DNA from: Methanobacteriota archaeon
GTDB lineage: Archaea > Thermoplasmatota > Poseidoniia > Poseidoniales > Poseidoniaceae
Length of the DNA: 12,168 bases
Direction of reading: 5' to 3'
NCBI GenBank assembly: GCA_011525095.1
Contig: WTIV01000226.1
Location: 2,374 to 14,541, forward strand
Made by a program: the position numbers and the translations under genes. This document shows, in pieces, positions 1 through 8,100 of this stretch. The stretch's first letter is position 1. Each line of letters opens with the position of its first letter. The notes beneath the pieces were generated by a model. It did no database searches. It was given only the letters and a program-made list of their open reading frames with translations, and was not told where the DNA came from.

Positions 1-1298
1 GCTCTAGCGGTTCTCGCATCACATTCCAATGCTATACATCTCAGGAATGCTCCTTCCATTTCTAGTTCTCTCTCACACGCTGGACAATTTTTTGGAACTG
101 ATATATCACTAAAAACGAGTTCGCATAAAAATTGAGTACCGTCTGCGTGGAACCTATTGGATAAATCGCTGGCTTCTGCCTTACCTAAATTCTCAATGAT
201 TTTTGGAATGACATCGCCTCTTCGAGTAATCTTGACTTTATCACCAATTTTTATCTCTAAGCGCTCAACTTCTCCCACGTTATGCAGTGTTACGTTCTCA
301 ACAGTTACGCCACCTACCATTTGTGGAGCTATCCTCGCTACAGGGGTTACAGTTCCAGTTCTGCCGGTCTGCCAGTCAACGTCAAGAAGAACTGAAACTG
401 CTTCTTGTGAAGGGAATTTCCAAGCGAGAGCCCATCTTGGATGATGTGCGGTCATGCCAAGATTTTCTCTCTGCTCCAAATTATCCAACTTGAACACTAT
501 ACCGTCAATTTCGAATTCGTAGGATGCTCTCAAACCTCTCCATTTCTCGGTATGAGCAATCATATCTTTTTGCGGGTTTTCAGAATCAAAGACCTCCCAC
601 GGGGCTGGTTCAATACCCACTTTCTGTAACCAAGAAAGTAACTCGCTGTCGTTTGTCGCGTCAGGTGATTCATTGGGGAATTTTACATCGTAGGCCCAGA
701 ATACAAGATCGGAGGCCTCTGCCTTACCATCTCCATGCTTTTGTCTAAGGGCGCCAGAACAAAGATTGCGTGGATTTGGAGAGACTTCGCGATATTTCTC
801 CTCAAATGTTGCAAGAGGCATTACAACCTCTCCTCTGACGTGACAATCGATTGGTATGTTCAGCCTTTGAGGAACGTTTGCCACTAGTTTAGCGTTCAGA
901 GTCACGTCTTCTCCGCGCTCGCCACTCCCTCGTGTAGCGGCCCTGTGCAAATTACCTGCGACATACTCCAATGACAATGCTGAACCGTCCAACTTTGGTT
1001 GAGCAAGGTACCTCTTCCCACCAAAAGTGGACTGGGTTACAAAGTGAATGATATCTTCATCTTCAGTTCCTTTGTCTAGAGAGCGCATTGGAAACATGTG
1101 TTCTACTTTCACAGTTCCTGGGAGCGGTTCTGGACCTACTTCGTGAAGTACGGTATTGTTTGGATCTAGTTGTTTTAATTCGTCCCATAGAGCATCGAAT
1201 TCAGCATCTGTTATCTCAGGAGCTGAGTGATTGTAGTACAACTCTCTGTGATACCTGATCGCGTCGGCCAGAAAATCGATTCTCTCTTGACCGGCCAT
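1..1298 (-). CDS. ligA: NAD+-dependent DNA ligase (LigA), 3' end beyond window
   Basis: This gene seals nicks in double-stranded DNA using NAD+ as the AMP donor. I translated 432 codons from ATG at 1298; the reading frame runs open off the left edge. Family landmarks appear in order: a domain-Ia-like start with YYNHSAPEITDAEFD (residues 21-35), adenylation lysine K102 in PKLDG, ATRGSGERGED (121-131), NPRNLCSGALRQ (175-186), EIDGIVFK (263-270), WALAWKFP (289-296), TGRTGTVTPVA (311-321), GDKVKITRRGDVIP (352-365), and the first part of a four-cysteine zinc finger (CPAC at 405-408, then Cys421 and Cys426). The helix-hairpin-helix and BRCT regions would lie outside the window. One deviation is that the usual RGDG is RGSG here. 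The start is supported by GGTGAG eight bases upstream. It follows the DUF296 gene by about 31 bp, probably as one transcript. Most archaea rely on ATP-dependent ligases, so this looks like a gene of bacterial ancestry (inference). The family assignment is very secure. Confidence 0.96.
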   Translation of the reverse strand, partial: MAGQERIDFLADAIRYHRELYYNHSAPEITDAEFDALWDELKQLDPNNTVLHEVGPEPLPGTVKVEHMFPMRSLDKGTEDEDIIHFVTQSTFGGKRYLAQPKLDGSALSLEYVAGNLHRAATRGSGERGEDVTLNAKLVANVPQRLNIPIDCHVRGEVVMPLATFEEKYREVSPNPRNLCSGALRQKHGDGKAEASDLVFWAYDVKFPNESPDATNDSELLSWLQKVGIEPAPWEVFDSENPQKDMIAHTEKWRGLRASYEFEIDGIVFKLDNLEQRENLGMTAHHPRWALAWKFPSQEAVSVLLDVDWQTGRTGTVTPVARIAPQMVGGVTVENVTLHNVGEVERLEIKIGDKVKITRRGDVIPKIIENLGKAEASDLSNRFHADGTQFLCELVFSDISVPKNCPACERELEMEGAFLRCIALECDARTAR

Positions 1299-1329
1299 AA
1301 TTTCTCACCAACATCGATTGATATGAACA

Positions 1330-1758
1330 TCACGAAAATTGTAGTCCAAGTAACTCTACACCTGGAAGTGGGCATCGGGTCATTATCGCTTGTGATAGGA
1401 TTCTGATGTGGATTTCTGCCACGACATGTGTTACACACTGGAACATGTGACCTGCATGTACGGTATTGTCATCATCACACCAACAGCAGTGAATGTGTGT
1501 AAAAGCGTCACCATTTTCTTTTCTAGCAATATTTCCAGAGAGACTTACCAATTCAGATGGAGAGTCCAAATTCCTTCGAATGTAGATTCCCTCCTCATTC
1601 ATGAAACCGTATAGCGTATCCCTAGTTCTTCCAATTCCACTAGTTATCGCGGCTGCATTAAACCCCACTTCATCCGCTAACTTTTGCAGGCTTTTGTGAA
1701 CTTCTTCGCCCGGGTCAAGCCGAACGAACAGGTCTTCTCCGCTACGCGTCCACTCCAT
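1330..1758 (-). CDS. DUF296 / PPC-domain protein
   Basis: This is a 142-residue single-domain protein of the PPC/DUF296 family (plant and prokaryote conserved), whose plant members carry AT-hook DNA-binding domains and whose bacterial and archaeal members are mostly uncharacterised. Visible family features are a basic-acidic N-terminal strand with RLDPGEEVHKSL (residues 13-24), a GFNAAAITSGIG turn (32-43), SLSGNIARKENGDAFTHIH (72-90), and a following HAGH (101-104). His88, His90 and His104 match the positions that bind metal in family structures. No AT-hook is present, so DNA binding cannot be assumed. The gene is upstream of ligA with a 31-bp gap on the same strand, and is probably the first gene of that transcript. 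No Shine-Dalgarno precedes the ATG, but a TATA-like sequence sits about 28 nt upstream, which suits a leaderless mRNA. The family call is firm; the function is unknown. Confidence 0.85.
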   Translation of the reverse strand: MEWTRSGEDLFVRLDPGEEVHKSLQKLADEVGFNAAAITSGIGRTRDTLYGFMNEEGIYIRRNLDSPSELVSLSGNIARKENGDAFTHIHCCWCDDDNTVHAGHMFQCVTHVVAEIHIRILSQAIMTRCPLPGVELLGLQFS

Positions 1759-1779
1759 ATCTTGACGGAAATGGCGATA

Positions 1780-1790
1780 CTCAATTATGG
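1780..1790 (-). promoter_or_regulatory. Candidate TATA box for the DUF296-ligA transcript
   Basis: On the minus strand this reads CCATAATTG, centred about 28 nt before the ATG at 1758. That is the spacing expected for an archaeal TATA box driving a leaderless message, and no Shine-Dalgarno lies between. It was found by eye and the match to consensus is only moderate. Confidence 0.4.
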
Positions 1791-1807
1791 TTATCTTCGA
1801 AATTTGA

Positions 1808-1813
1808 TTTATG
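1808..1813 (+). promoter_or_regulatory. Candidate TATA-like element for the ABC exporter
   Basis: TTTATG lies 44 nt before the ATG at 1857 in the short divergent spacer (1759-1856), predicting a start of transcription around 1835 and a leader of about 20 nt. A second AT-rich stretch at 1841-1848 is too close to the ATG to serve. No convincing Shine-Dalgarno is visible, so this is a weak call. Confidence 0.3.
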
Positions 1814-1856
1814 ATTCAAGGCGAGGATTCTCATACTGTCAATAATTAGCCCCTCT

Positions 1857-3629
1857 ATGAGTGAAGGCGGACCGTTCAAGCGTTTGCTGAAATATATGTC
1901 TCCTCACAAAGGTACGATACGACTTGCAACATTGTGTTCGGTACTCAACAAAATATGGGACTTAGCGCCTCCTTTGCTAATCGGACTTGCAGTGGATGTT
2001 GTCGTACAAAGAGAGGAGTCGTTTCTTGCTGGTTTCGGGATTGAGGATGCTTGGCACCAACTGATATTACTATCAGTTCTTACATTCTTCATCTGGGGTC
2101 TTGAATCACTTTTCGAATATTTCTACGGTGTGTTGTGGAGAAATTTAGCACAAACCGTTCAGCACGAATTGCGCCTTGAGACCTTTAGTCATGTGCAAAA
2201 ACAAGGAATGGGATGGTTTGATGAAAGACAAAAGGGAGATGTATTAGCGATTCTAAACGATGACATCAATCAGTTGGAGAGATTCTTAGACAAGGGCGCT
2301 AACGACTTACTGCAGGTAACAACCACTGTAATCGTTGTAGGTGCAGTATTCCTAGCGATATCATGGGAAGTGGCCCTGTTCGCTGTTTTACCTATTCCAG
2401 TAATCATTTGGGGTTCTTTCCTGTACCAACGAAGCCTAGAACCAAGGTACGCCGAAGTAAGGAATACTGCTGGGAGGCTAAACGCTCTGCTCGAGAATGA
2501 CCTTTCAGGAATGTCGACAATTCAATCCTTTACCGCTGAGGATAGAGAACTGAAAAGAGTTGAAGACCTTAGTAACGAATATCGAAATGCAAACAAGAAA
2601 GCAATTCGTTTGTCTGTAGCTTTCGTTCCAATGATTAGGATGGCTATTCTATGTGGGTTTACAGCAACTCTACTTCTTGGCGGATGGTTTACTCTTGAGG
2701 GCGTTTTAGCGATTGGCGCTTATTCTGTACTTGTATTCATGACTCAAAGACTGCTTTGGCCGTTGACGAGATTGGGAGAAACATTCGACCTATACCAGAG
2801 AGCGATGGCGTCCTCAACTAGGGTACTAGATGTTCTTTCATCTCCTACTGATATAGTCCAAGGTGATTACACACCAGGCGCTGAAGATATTGCTAGGTCC
2901 GATATCGAGTTGAAGGGTGTAGGATTTGCTTACACAGGAAGGGAAAATGTGTTTGAAGGTCTAAATCTAACTATCAAATCTAATGAAACCACGGGAATCG
3001 TTGGAGCAACAGGTTCAGGAAAAACAACTCTAATTCGTCTTTTACTACGATTTGCCGAACCAAAGCAAGGTAGCATAGAATGGTCGGGGAAACCACTACC
3101 TGAATGGAATCTGAACACCTTGCGGTCCTCCATGTCACTTGTAGACCAGCACATCACACTCTTCCCTACCAGTATACTTGAAAATATTCGGTATGGAAAT
3201 CCAGAAGCCAGTGACGAGGAAGTAAAAGCAGCGGCATTAGTGGCTGAGGCTTCTAATTTCATTGAAGAATTGCCAGACTCCTGGGGAACTCTTGTTGGAG
3301 AGGGGGGCCACAGATTGTCTGGAGGGCAGAGGCAGAGAATTGCAATCGCGCGGGCTGTTCTCAAAGATGCTCCTGTGTTAATTTTAGACGAAGCAACTTC
3401 TGCAGTTGATAACGAAACCGAAGCGGCTCTACAAAGATCAATTAGTAAGATTTCAAGCGACAGAACTGCAATAATTATCGCTCACAGACTTTCTACAATT
3501 CGTAATGCCGAGAGAATCATTGTGTTAGATAATGGAGAAATTATTGAAGATGGCACCCATGAAGACTTGGTGGCAAAACGGGGCACGTACGCGCGCATGT
3601 GGGCCGTACAAACGGGCTCTAGTCTGTGA
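1857..3629 (+). CDS. ABC exporter half-transporter (MsbA/MDR type, TMD-NBD fusion)
   Basis: This 590-residue protein fuses a six-helix exporter domain to an ATPase domain, the normal half-transporter layout that works as a dimer. Membrane helices fall roughly at residues 21-49, 69-94, 151-168, 171-190, 258-280 and 281-303. The coupling region includes FTAEDRE (225-231). The ATPase domain has Walker A GATGSGKTT (383-391, Lys389), a Q-loop in SLVDQHITLF, signature LSGGQRQR (487-494), Walker B VLILDEATSAVD with Asp511 and catalytic Glu512, and switch His543. All catalytic residues are intact, so a homodimer is plausible. The family moves lipids, drugs or peptides out of the cell; the substrate cannot be told from sequence. 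It diverges from the DUF296-ligA transcript. Its stop lies only 13 bp before the rhodopsin TATA box, but the two functions need not be linked. Confidence 0.95.
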   Translation: MSEGGPFKRLLKYMSPHKGTIRLATLCSVLNKIWDLAPPLLIGLAVDVVVQREESFLAGFGIEDAWHQLILLSVLTFFIWGLESLFEYFYGVLWRNLAQTVQHELRLETFSHVQKQGMGWFDERQKGDVLAILNDDINQLERFLDKGANDLLQVTTTVIVVGAVFLAISWEVALFAVLPIPVIIWGSFLYQRSLEPRYAEVRNTAGRLNALLENDLSGMSTIQSFTAEDRELKRVEDLSNEYRNANKKAIRLSVAFVPMIRMAILCGFTATLLLGGWFTLEGVLAIGAYSVLVFMTQRLLWPLTRLGETFDLYQRAMASSTRVLDVLSSPTDIVQGDYTPGAEDIARSDIELKGVGFAYTGRENVFEGLNLTIKSNETTGIVGATGSGKTTLIRLLLRFAEPKQGSIEWSGKPLPEWNLNTLRSSMSLVDQHITLFPTSILENIRYGNPEASDEEVKAAALVAEASNFIEELPDSWGTLVGEGGHRLSGGQRQRIAIARAVLKDAPVLILDEATSAVDNETEAALQRSISKISSDRTAIIIAHRLSTIRNAERIIVLDNGEIIEDGTHEDLVAKRGTYARMWAVQTGSSL

Positions 3630-3642
3630 AAGAAAACGGGCC

Positions 3643-3650
3643 TTTATATG
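3643..3650 (+). promoter_or_regulatory. TATA box of the rhodopsin gene
   Basis: TTTATATG is the best archaeal TATA-box match in the window. Its centre is about 34 nt before the ATG at 3680, which predicts a transcription start near 3672 and a leader of under 10 nt, too short for a Shine-Dalgarno; none is seen. It lies just after the ABC exporter stop (3629), so the rhodopsin should be transcribed independently. Confidence 0.65.
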
Positions 3651-3679
3651 TAAAACCTGTAAGAAAACATCTGAAAATT

Positions 3680-4543
3680 ATGTCATTAGACCGTTTTTCA
3701 AGAACAACAAGCCTGCTATTAGTCGCTACACTGGCCCTTGCAATGGCACACACAGTAAGCGCAGAACTGATAACCACAAACCCCGCAACCGCCGATTGGT
3801 TGAACGATGGTGAGAATGATGGACTACAACTAGTTACCTTCTTCCTCTTCTTCGTTGGATACATTTCGATGGGTGCAGCGTTCGTCTTTTTCATGGCCGA
3901 ACGCAACAACGTGGCACCACAATACCGCACAACAATGACAATTTCTGCATTGATTGTCGGTATTGCAGCGTTCCACTACTACTACATGCGTGGTGTATAC
4001 GTCGACCATCAGGTCGTCTCGATTGAATACAGATACATGGATTGGATCATTACAGTACCATTGATGGCACTGAAGTTCCCAAGCCTTGTAGGTAAGGATG
4101 CAATTACAGACGACAAGGTCGCTGGACTAGGATTTACTGGAATCTGTTTCACCGGTGCACTAATTATGATCGGTTTCGGATACCTTGGTGAAGCTGGTCT
4201 AATGGACGCATACCTAGCACTACTACTAGGTGGTATGGGATGGGCTATGATTATCGTAGCAACCGGAACTCCATGGTCCTCTGGTAAGGGTGTTGACAAC
4301 TCCAAGATTGCACCTGAACTAATGTGGAGCGCAAACGCTCTCCGCTGGTTCATCGTCGTTGGATGGATCATCTACCCACTGGGTTACCTATTCAGCCCAG
4401 AAGTTGAAATCGTCGACATCGGCGACAAGGGTGAACTGTACATGGGTATCGCATACAACATTGCTGACATGATCAACAAGATCGGATTCGGTATTGTTGC
4501 ATGGATGGGTGCAAAGAAGGCATCAGAAGCTCTAGAAGCCTGA
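3680..4543 (+). CDS. Proteorhodopsin-type light-driven proton pump (DTK motif, Met tuning residue)
   Basis: This 287-residue type-1 rhodopsin has seven membrane helices and would use all-trans-retinal to pump protons out across the cytoplasmic membrane. By alignment to green proteorhodopsin by eye: His99 matches H75 in GIAAFHYYYMRG; the helix-C segment RYMDWIITVPLMALK gives Asp121 as proton acceptor (D97), Thr125 (T101), Met129 at the colour-tuning site (L/Q105) and Lys132 in place of the usual donor Glu108. Asp263 and the retinal Schiff-base Lys267 lie in YNIADMINK. Met at the tuning site predicts green absorption. Residues 1-28 form a cleavable signal peptide ending in VSA. I chose ATG 3680 over an upstream in-frame GTG at 3626, because the latter precedes the TATA box and overlaps the exporter gene. 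Codon choice is strongly biased (CTA, GGA, TAC, ATC), suggesting high expression. No retinal or carotenoid biosynthesis gene is in the window. Confidence 0.97.
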   Translation: MSLDRFSRTTSLLLVATLALAMAHTVSAELITTNPATADWLNDGENDGLQLVTFFLFFVGYISMGAAFVFFMAERNNVAPQYRTTMTISALIVGIAAFHYYYMRGVYVDHQVVSIEYRYMDWIITVPLMALKFPSLVGKDAITDDKVAGLGFTGICFTGALIMIGFGYLGEAGLMDAYLALLLGGMGWAMIIVATGTPWSSGKGVDNSKIAPELMWSANALRWFIVVGWIIYPLGYLFSPEVEIVDIGDKGELYMGIAYNIADMINKIGFGIVAWMGAKKASEALEA

Positions 4544-4585
4544 TTACCTAAATTGTATACCAAACGATGCTAGCTCATTGAGCAG

Positions 4586-5125
4586 TCACTCTTCTTCTTG
4601 AAGAATGGTGACAATCAGGAGTGCCGCTTTCTCAAGCGCACTTCTGTCGCCGCCAAGGGGTAGGGGTCCGAAAGGACCCCACCCCTTGCGCAACAACATT
4701 ATTCTCTTCTTCGGCTGTTTTTTTGCCAGCCTCAATCTATTCCACTCATACCTTTGGCCATCAGCAAAAAGGTGTGTACTAGTTACTGCATATCGCTTTG
4801 GTATCAGCAAAGAAATCAGATGTATTGCTAGTAGTGCATCCCAAATCCATACCCAAATCATTGGAGTATTGGATAATTCAGCAAGCATCCATGGTAAGAC
4901 CATCATTGCACCAACAGTCATCAAGTTGGCCCATTGCCTAGATACCTCTTCCGATTGATTAGATTGCCAAGCATAACCACCACCTGGCAACTCACCAAGA
5001 TTGGGTATGTCTACTCGTTGACGTGCTAACCACCAAGCATCCCATGCTACGATTATTGCTAGCACTACAACACAAAACTGAGCCATCGATTCGGGATCAG
5101 GTAGAGTGCTGGTTAGTTCCACCAT
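4586..5125 (-). CDS. Small three-helix membrane protein, function unknown
   Basis: I do not recognise this 179-residue protein. It shows three hydrophobic segments (about residues 16-35, 66-84 and 88-109), Trp-rich around WDAWW and MIWVWIWD, followed by a basic soluble tail with RYEWNRLRLAKKQPKKR and a Gly/Pro-rich GPFGPLPLGG. The tail, with alternating hydrophobic strands after the last helix, faintly recalls the PH-like domains of small archaeal and bacterial membrane proteins, but this is only an impression. Its ATG overlaps the TAA of the surface-protein gene (TAATG), so translation is probably coupled and the two products may act together in the envelope. It converges on the rhodopsin gene with a 42-bp gap (4544-4585) holding only a short GCTCA/TGAGC inverted repeat. 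Its 3' part contains a strong palindrome (4654-4688). Confidence 0.8.
   Translation of the reverse strand: MVELTSTLPDPESMAQFCVVVLAIIVAWDAWWLARQRVDIPNLGELPGGGYAWQSNQSEEVSRQWANLMTVGAMMVLPWMLAELSNTPMIWVWIWDALLAIHLISLLIPKRYAVTSTHLFADGQRYEWNRLRLAKKQPKKRIMLLRKGWGPFGPLPLGGDRSALEKAALLIVTILQEEE
4654..4688 (+). terminator. GAAA-capped hairpin with downstream T-run; possible terminator of rhodopsin transcripts
   Basis: Plus-strand arms of 15 bp (4654-4669, with one bulged A at 4662, and 4674-4688) close a GAAA loop through a C-G pair, an unusually stable GNRA-type hairpin. Seven Ts follow at 4718-4724, about 30 nt on. The element lies about 110 nt after the rhodopsin stop and is antisense to the end of the small membrane gene, where it encodes WGPFGPLPLGG. 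It may end rhodopsin transcripts, or be a by-product of that Gly/Pro-rich coding stretch. The T-run is further from the stem than in bacterial terminators. Confidence 0.4.
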
Positions 5126-8100
5126 TACTCCACATCTCCATTTCTGCGCATTAGCATGAATGCTGCAGCTAGGATGAAAATCATGACGAAAATGATAGTT
5201 CCAATTGGGCTACTGTCTTCAGAATCATCTCCTGAGCCTGCTCCCTCCGAGACATCCGGGATACCATCACCATCATCATCTGGATCTTCAGTCAGCCAAG
5301 TCGTTACACCTAGCGGACACTGAACATTATCAGGCTGGCCATCCCCGTCTGTGTCCATATTTGCACAGGGGTCTGTTGGCCATGCATCCCTTACATCTAG
5401 TGAACCATCATTGTCATCATCGGTATCATAGATATCGGGTCCACAATACACGTTCTCCTCTTTGTCATACCAGGTTTCTGCATTACAGGTTGCGCCCCAG
5501 TCTCCGTCAGAGTCGAGTAGGGTCACCTCAAAACTAAGCGAATCGCTAGCCATCTTCCCTTGCTTATCTGTAACTTCTAATTTCAATACATAGGAACCTT
5601 CTGAAAGGTCGGTGATGTTATTCCATTCACCGTTCAAACGCATTACTTCATCTTGACCTACAGTAACTTTCCAAACGATTTGCAAGTCCGAGTTCGAGTC
5701 TAAATCATCACTGATTACCGCACGTATCTCGATTGGAAGAGTCTCCATGATTCTAAACCCATCATCTGGAATTATGATTTCGACTTCTGGTGCACTGTTA
5801 CCAATCATATCGATTTGAATGATTTCCTCTTCACCGATTCCAAATGTCCAGAACTTGTCGGTATCAGGTAAATCTGGTGCAGAAGCAATTACTCTAACTG
5901 TGCTGAAATCTACTGTACCGGAATCATCTACCACTTTCGTTGGCATGGATACCTGTATGCTACTACCCTCTGCAGAACCTGTCCAGTAGTCCCCAACTTC
6001 GAATACTAGGTTCGCTGTCTGTGCGTTACCTCCTAATCTTACATCGAAGATATGTGTGGACCAGATTAGAATCTCTCCGAGTGATGTTGATTGTGATAAT
6101 GGTGTAACATCATACAGATTTGCTATTGCATTATTGATGTCGACCGAACCATTCAGGATTCCATTTTGTACTAAAACATCGAAGCCATCGCTTGAAATAG
6201 CTACCATTGAGTCAATTTCTACATCCATTAAAATTAGTGGGGCTGATTCTCCATCGGTGTGTAAATCAACGCCTTTTGTACATGAAGAAACAGTAGAATC
6301 TGAAACCTGAATTGAGGATGAAGCCCGGCCATGATGAGACGTGATTCCGGTTCCACTACCCCCACAATCGACTACGAGGTTTGACAAGACTCCAGCGGTA
6401 TTATCGAAATCTATTGCTGGAGCACCTGTTATGACTGCACCATCGATGTTTATTTCCCTGTTGTCTGCACCGTAAATCGATTCAAGCGATAGATCGCTCA
6501 TTGAGAAACCATCCACGTTGCTGACTGTGATTTCTGTTCCTGCCAAGTCGTGTAATTCTCCTTCGACACCAGATATTGTTATTGGGTCTTGAGTTGCCAT
6601 TCCATCAATCGAGAGATAGGTTCCTAGTGCCCATAATGCATCAGATTCGCAATTGTTGGTTTCCAAATCTTCGGCGTAGAATTCTACTGAGCCTTGTAAT
6701 TCGATACAGTGTGAAGCAGAATCTGTAAATGTGGTTGAAACTATACTCATTTGAGCCATGAAGGCGCTACCTGTTGAGCGAAGAAGTGGTTCTGCACTGC
6801 TAGAACGTGCTAGGTATGCGTGGCTTAGGACTGTCTCTGATTGTCCCTCGATAGAAACCAATGGTGCACCTTCAACCATGCTTGTACCAATTAGCATAGC
6901 CGTTGTTTCAGCATCTCCTCCAATTACTAGACCGCCCCACCTAGCACCATCACCCATCGATGAAATCGTAGAGTATCCTGCATTGAATGTGCCTTCAACT
7001 GTAATTGTAACCTGGTCTGCTACTCGAAGGAAAACTCCGTCATTGACAGTCATTGTCTCGCCTGCTGGAATAACAAGATCAGATGTTAGATGATACGGAC
7101 TCCAAGCCTTTTCTAATTCAAGCCAAGAATCTAGAGTGCCTCCAGAAATCGTAGAGGCGATGAATGTGTGTTCCATCGACATCGAGGTATCCCAACCCAT
7201 CAAATCTGTAATCTGCCCAACGCTCATCTGAACTTGAACAAGACCAGAGGTTGTTGTGCCGCTAGAATCGACGATAAGTGAGGTTGTAGATTTGGTTGCC
7301 ATTCCGTTTGCGTCAGTTGAAACACTTTGGCCACCTACTGAAATGGTAGCTCCTGAAACGGGTTCACCTTTGTCAAGGACTGTCACATGGAGTGTGTTGA
7401 CTATCTCAAACACTGCTCCAACTCCAACCGTTGTGCTGGATGGAACACTGCCTGAGTTAATTGTAACTTTACAAGAATTATCGAGTTCTACCTCGCCATT
7501 GATGTTTAGATTGTATACATCGATATCATTTTGGCACGATGTCCAAAATACATCGCCATGAACACTCAGGTTAGATGATGGCGAATTCGCAAAATCAGCA
7601 GAATGCGAAACAACATCTCCGTGGAATTCGGAGTTTTCTCCCTCAAAGTTGCCGTAACTGTCAACCATCAGTGTAGCATTTGCTGGAATGGTCAACGCGG
7701 TATCTTGGAGAATAAGGTTAGCATTTGCAGGAATTGTGATATTTCCGCCTGCTGAGTGAGGCGTTCCATCCTCTGTTGGGCCAAGTACCACTACAGAACC
7801 CGCAGGTAAAACCCAATCTCCTTGAGGCATGATAGGGACTTGGATTGTGTGAGTTCCTCCTTGAGTCCCTGTTGGCGTAGAGATTGCGCCTACGCCAGCG
7901 AATGTAGCGGTTATTTGGGAGCCTATCTCGCTGACTGGCAGAACCGCACTACCAGAACTTGCAGTGCCAGTAAAGCCGAGAGTTTGCCAATCTGCATCAA
8001 CCGGGTTACCTGTCAAATCTTCGAAACTTACCGTCATCTCCCACAAGCGATTGCTGTTCGCTGTGTCTATGTTCAATGTTTGAGTTGTACCGTAGTTCAG

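Noticed and set aside
3626..3679. In-frame GTG at 3626 giving an 18-residue longer rhodopsin
   Set aside because: It overlaps the ABC exporter stop and lies upstream of the TATA box at 3643-3650; the added residues are basic and not signal-peptide-like, while ATG 3680 gives a clean signal peptide.
4190..4260. Carotenoid-antenna opening in the rhodopsin
   Set aside because: The helix-E position aligned by eye with green proteorhodopsin Phe152 is Leu, not Gly; nothing else supports antenna binding.
4600..4613. TTCTTC/GAAGAA inverted repeat near the rhodopsin and membrane-gene ends
   Set aside because: It is only 6 bp and AT-rich, and it arises from the Glu codons at the end of the membrane protein.
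5125..5225. PGF-CTERM archaeosortase sorting signal at the surface-protein C-terminus
   Set aside because: There is a hydrophobic helix followed by Arg-Arg, but no PGF-like tripeptide before it; it is better described as a plain membrane anchor.
5260..5430. Repeated CATCATC/ATCATCATC tracts resembling a short tandem repeat
   Set aside because: They encode Asp-rich calcium-binding repeats in the minus-strand protein and need no separate DNA-level explanation.
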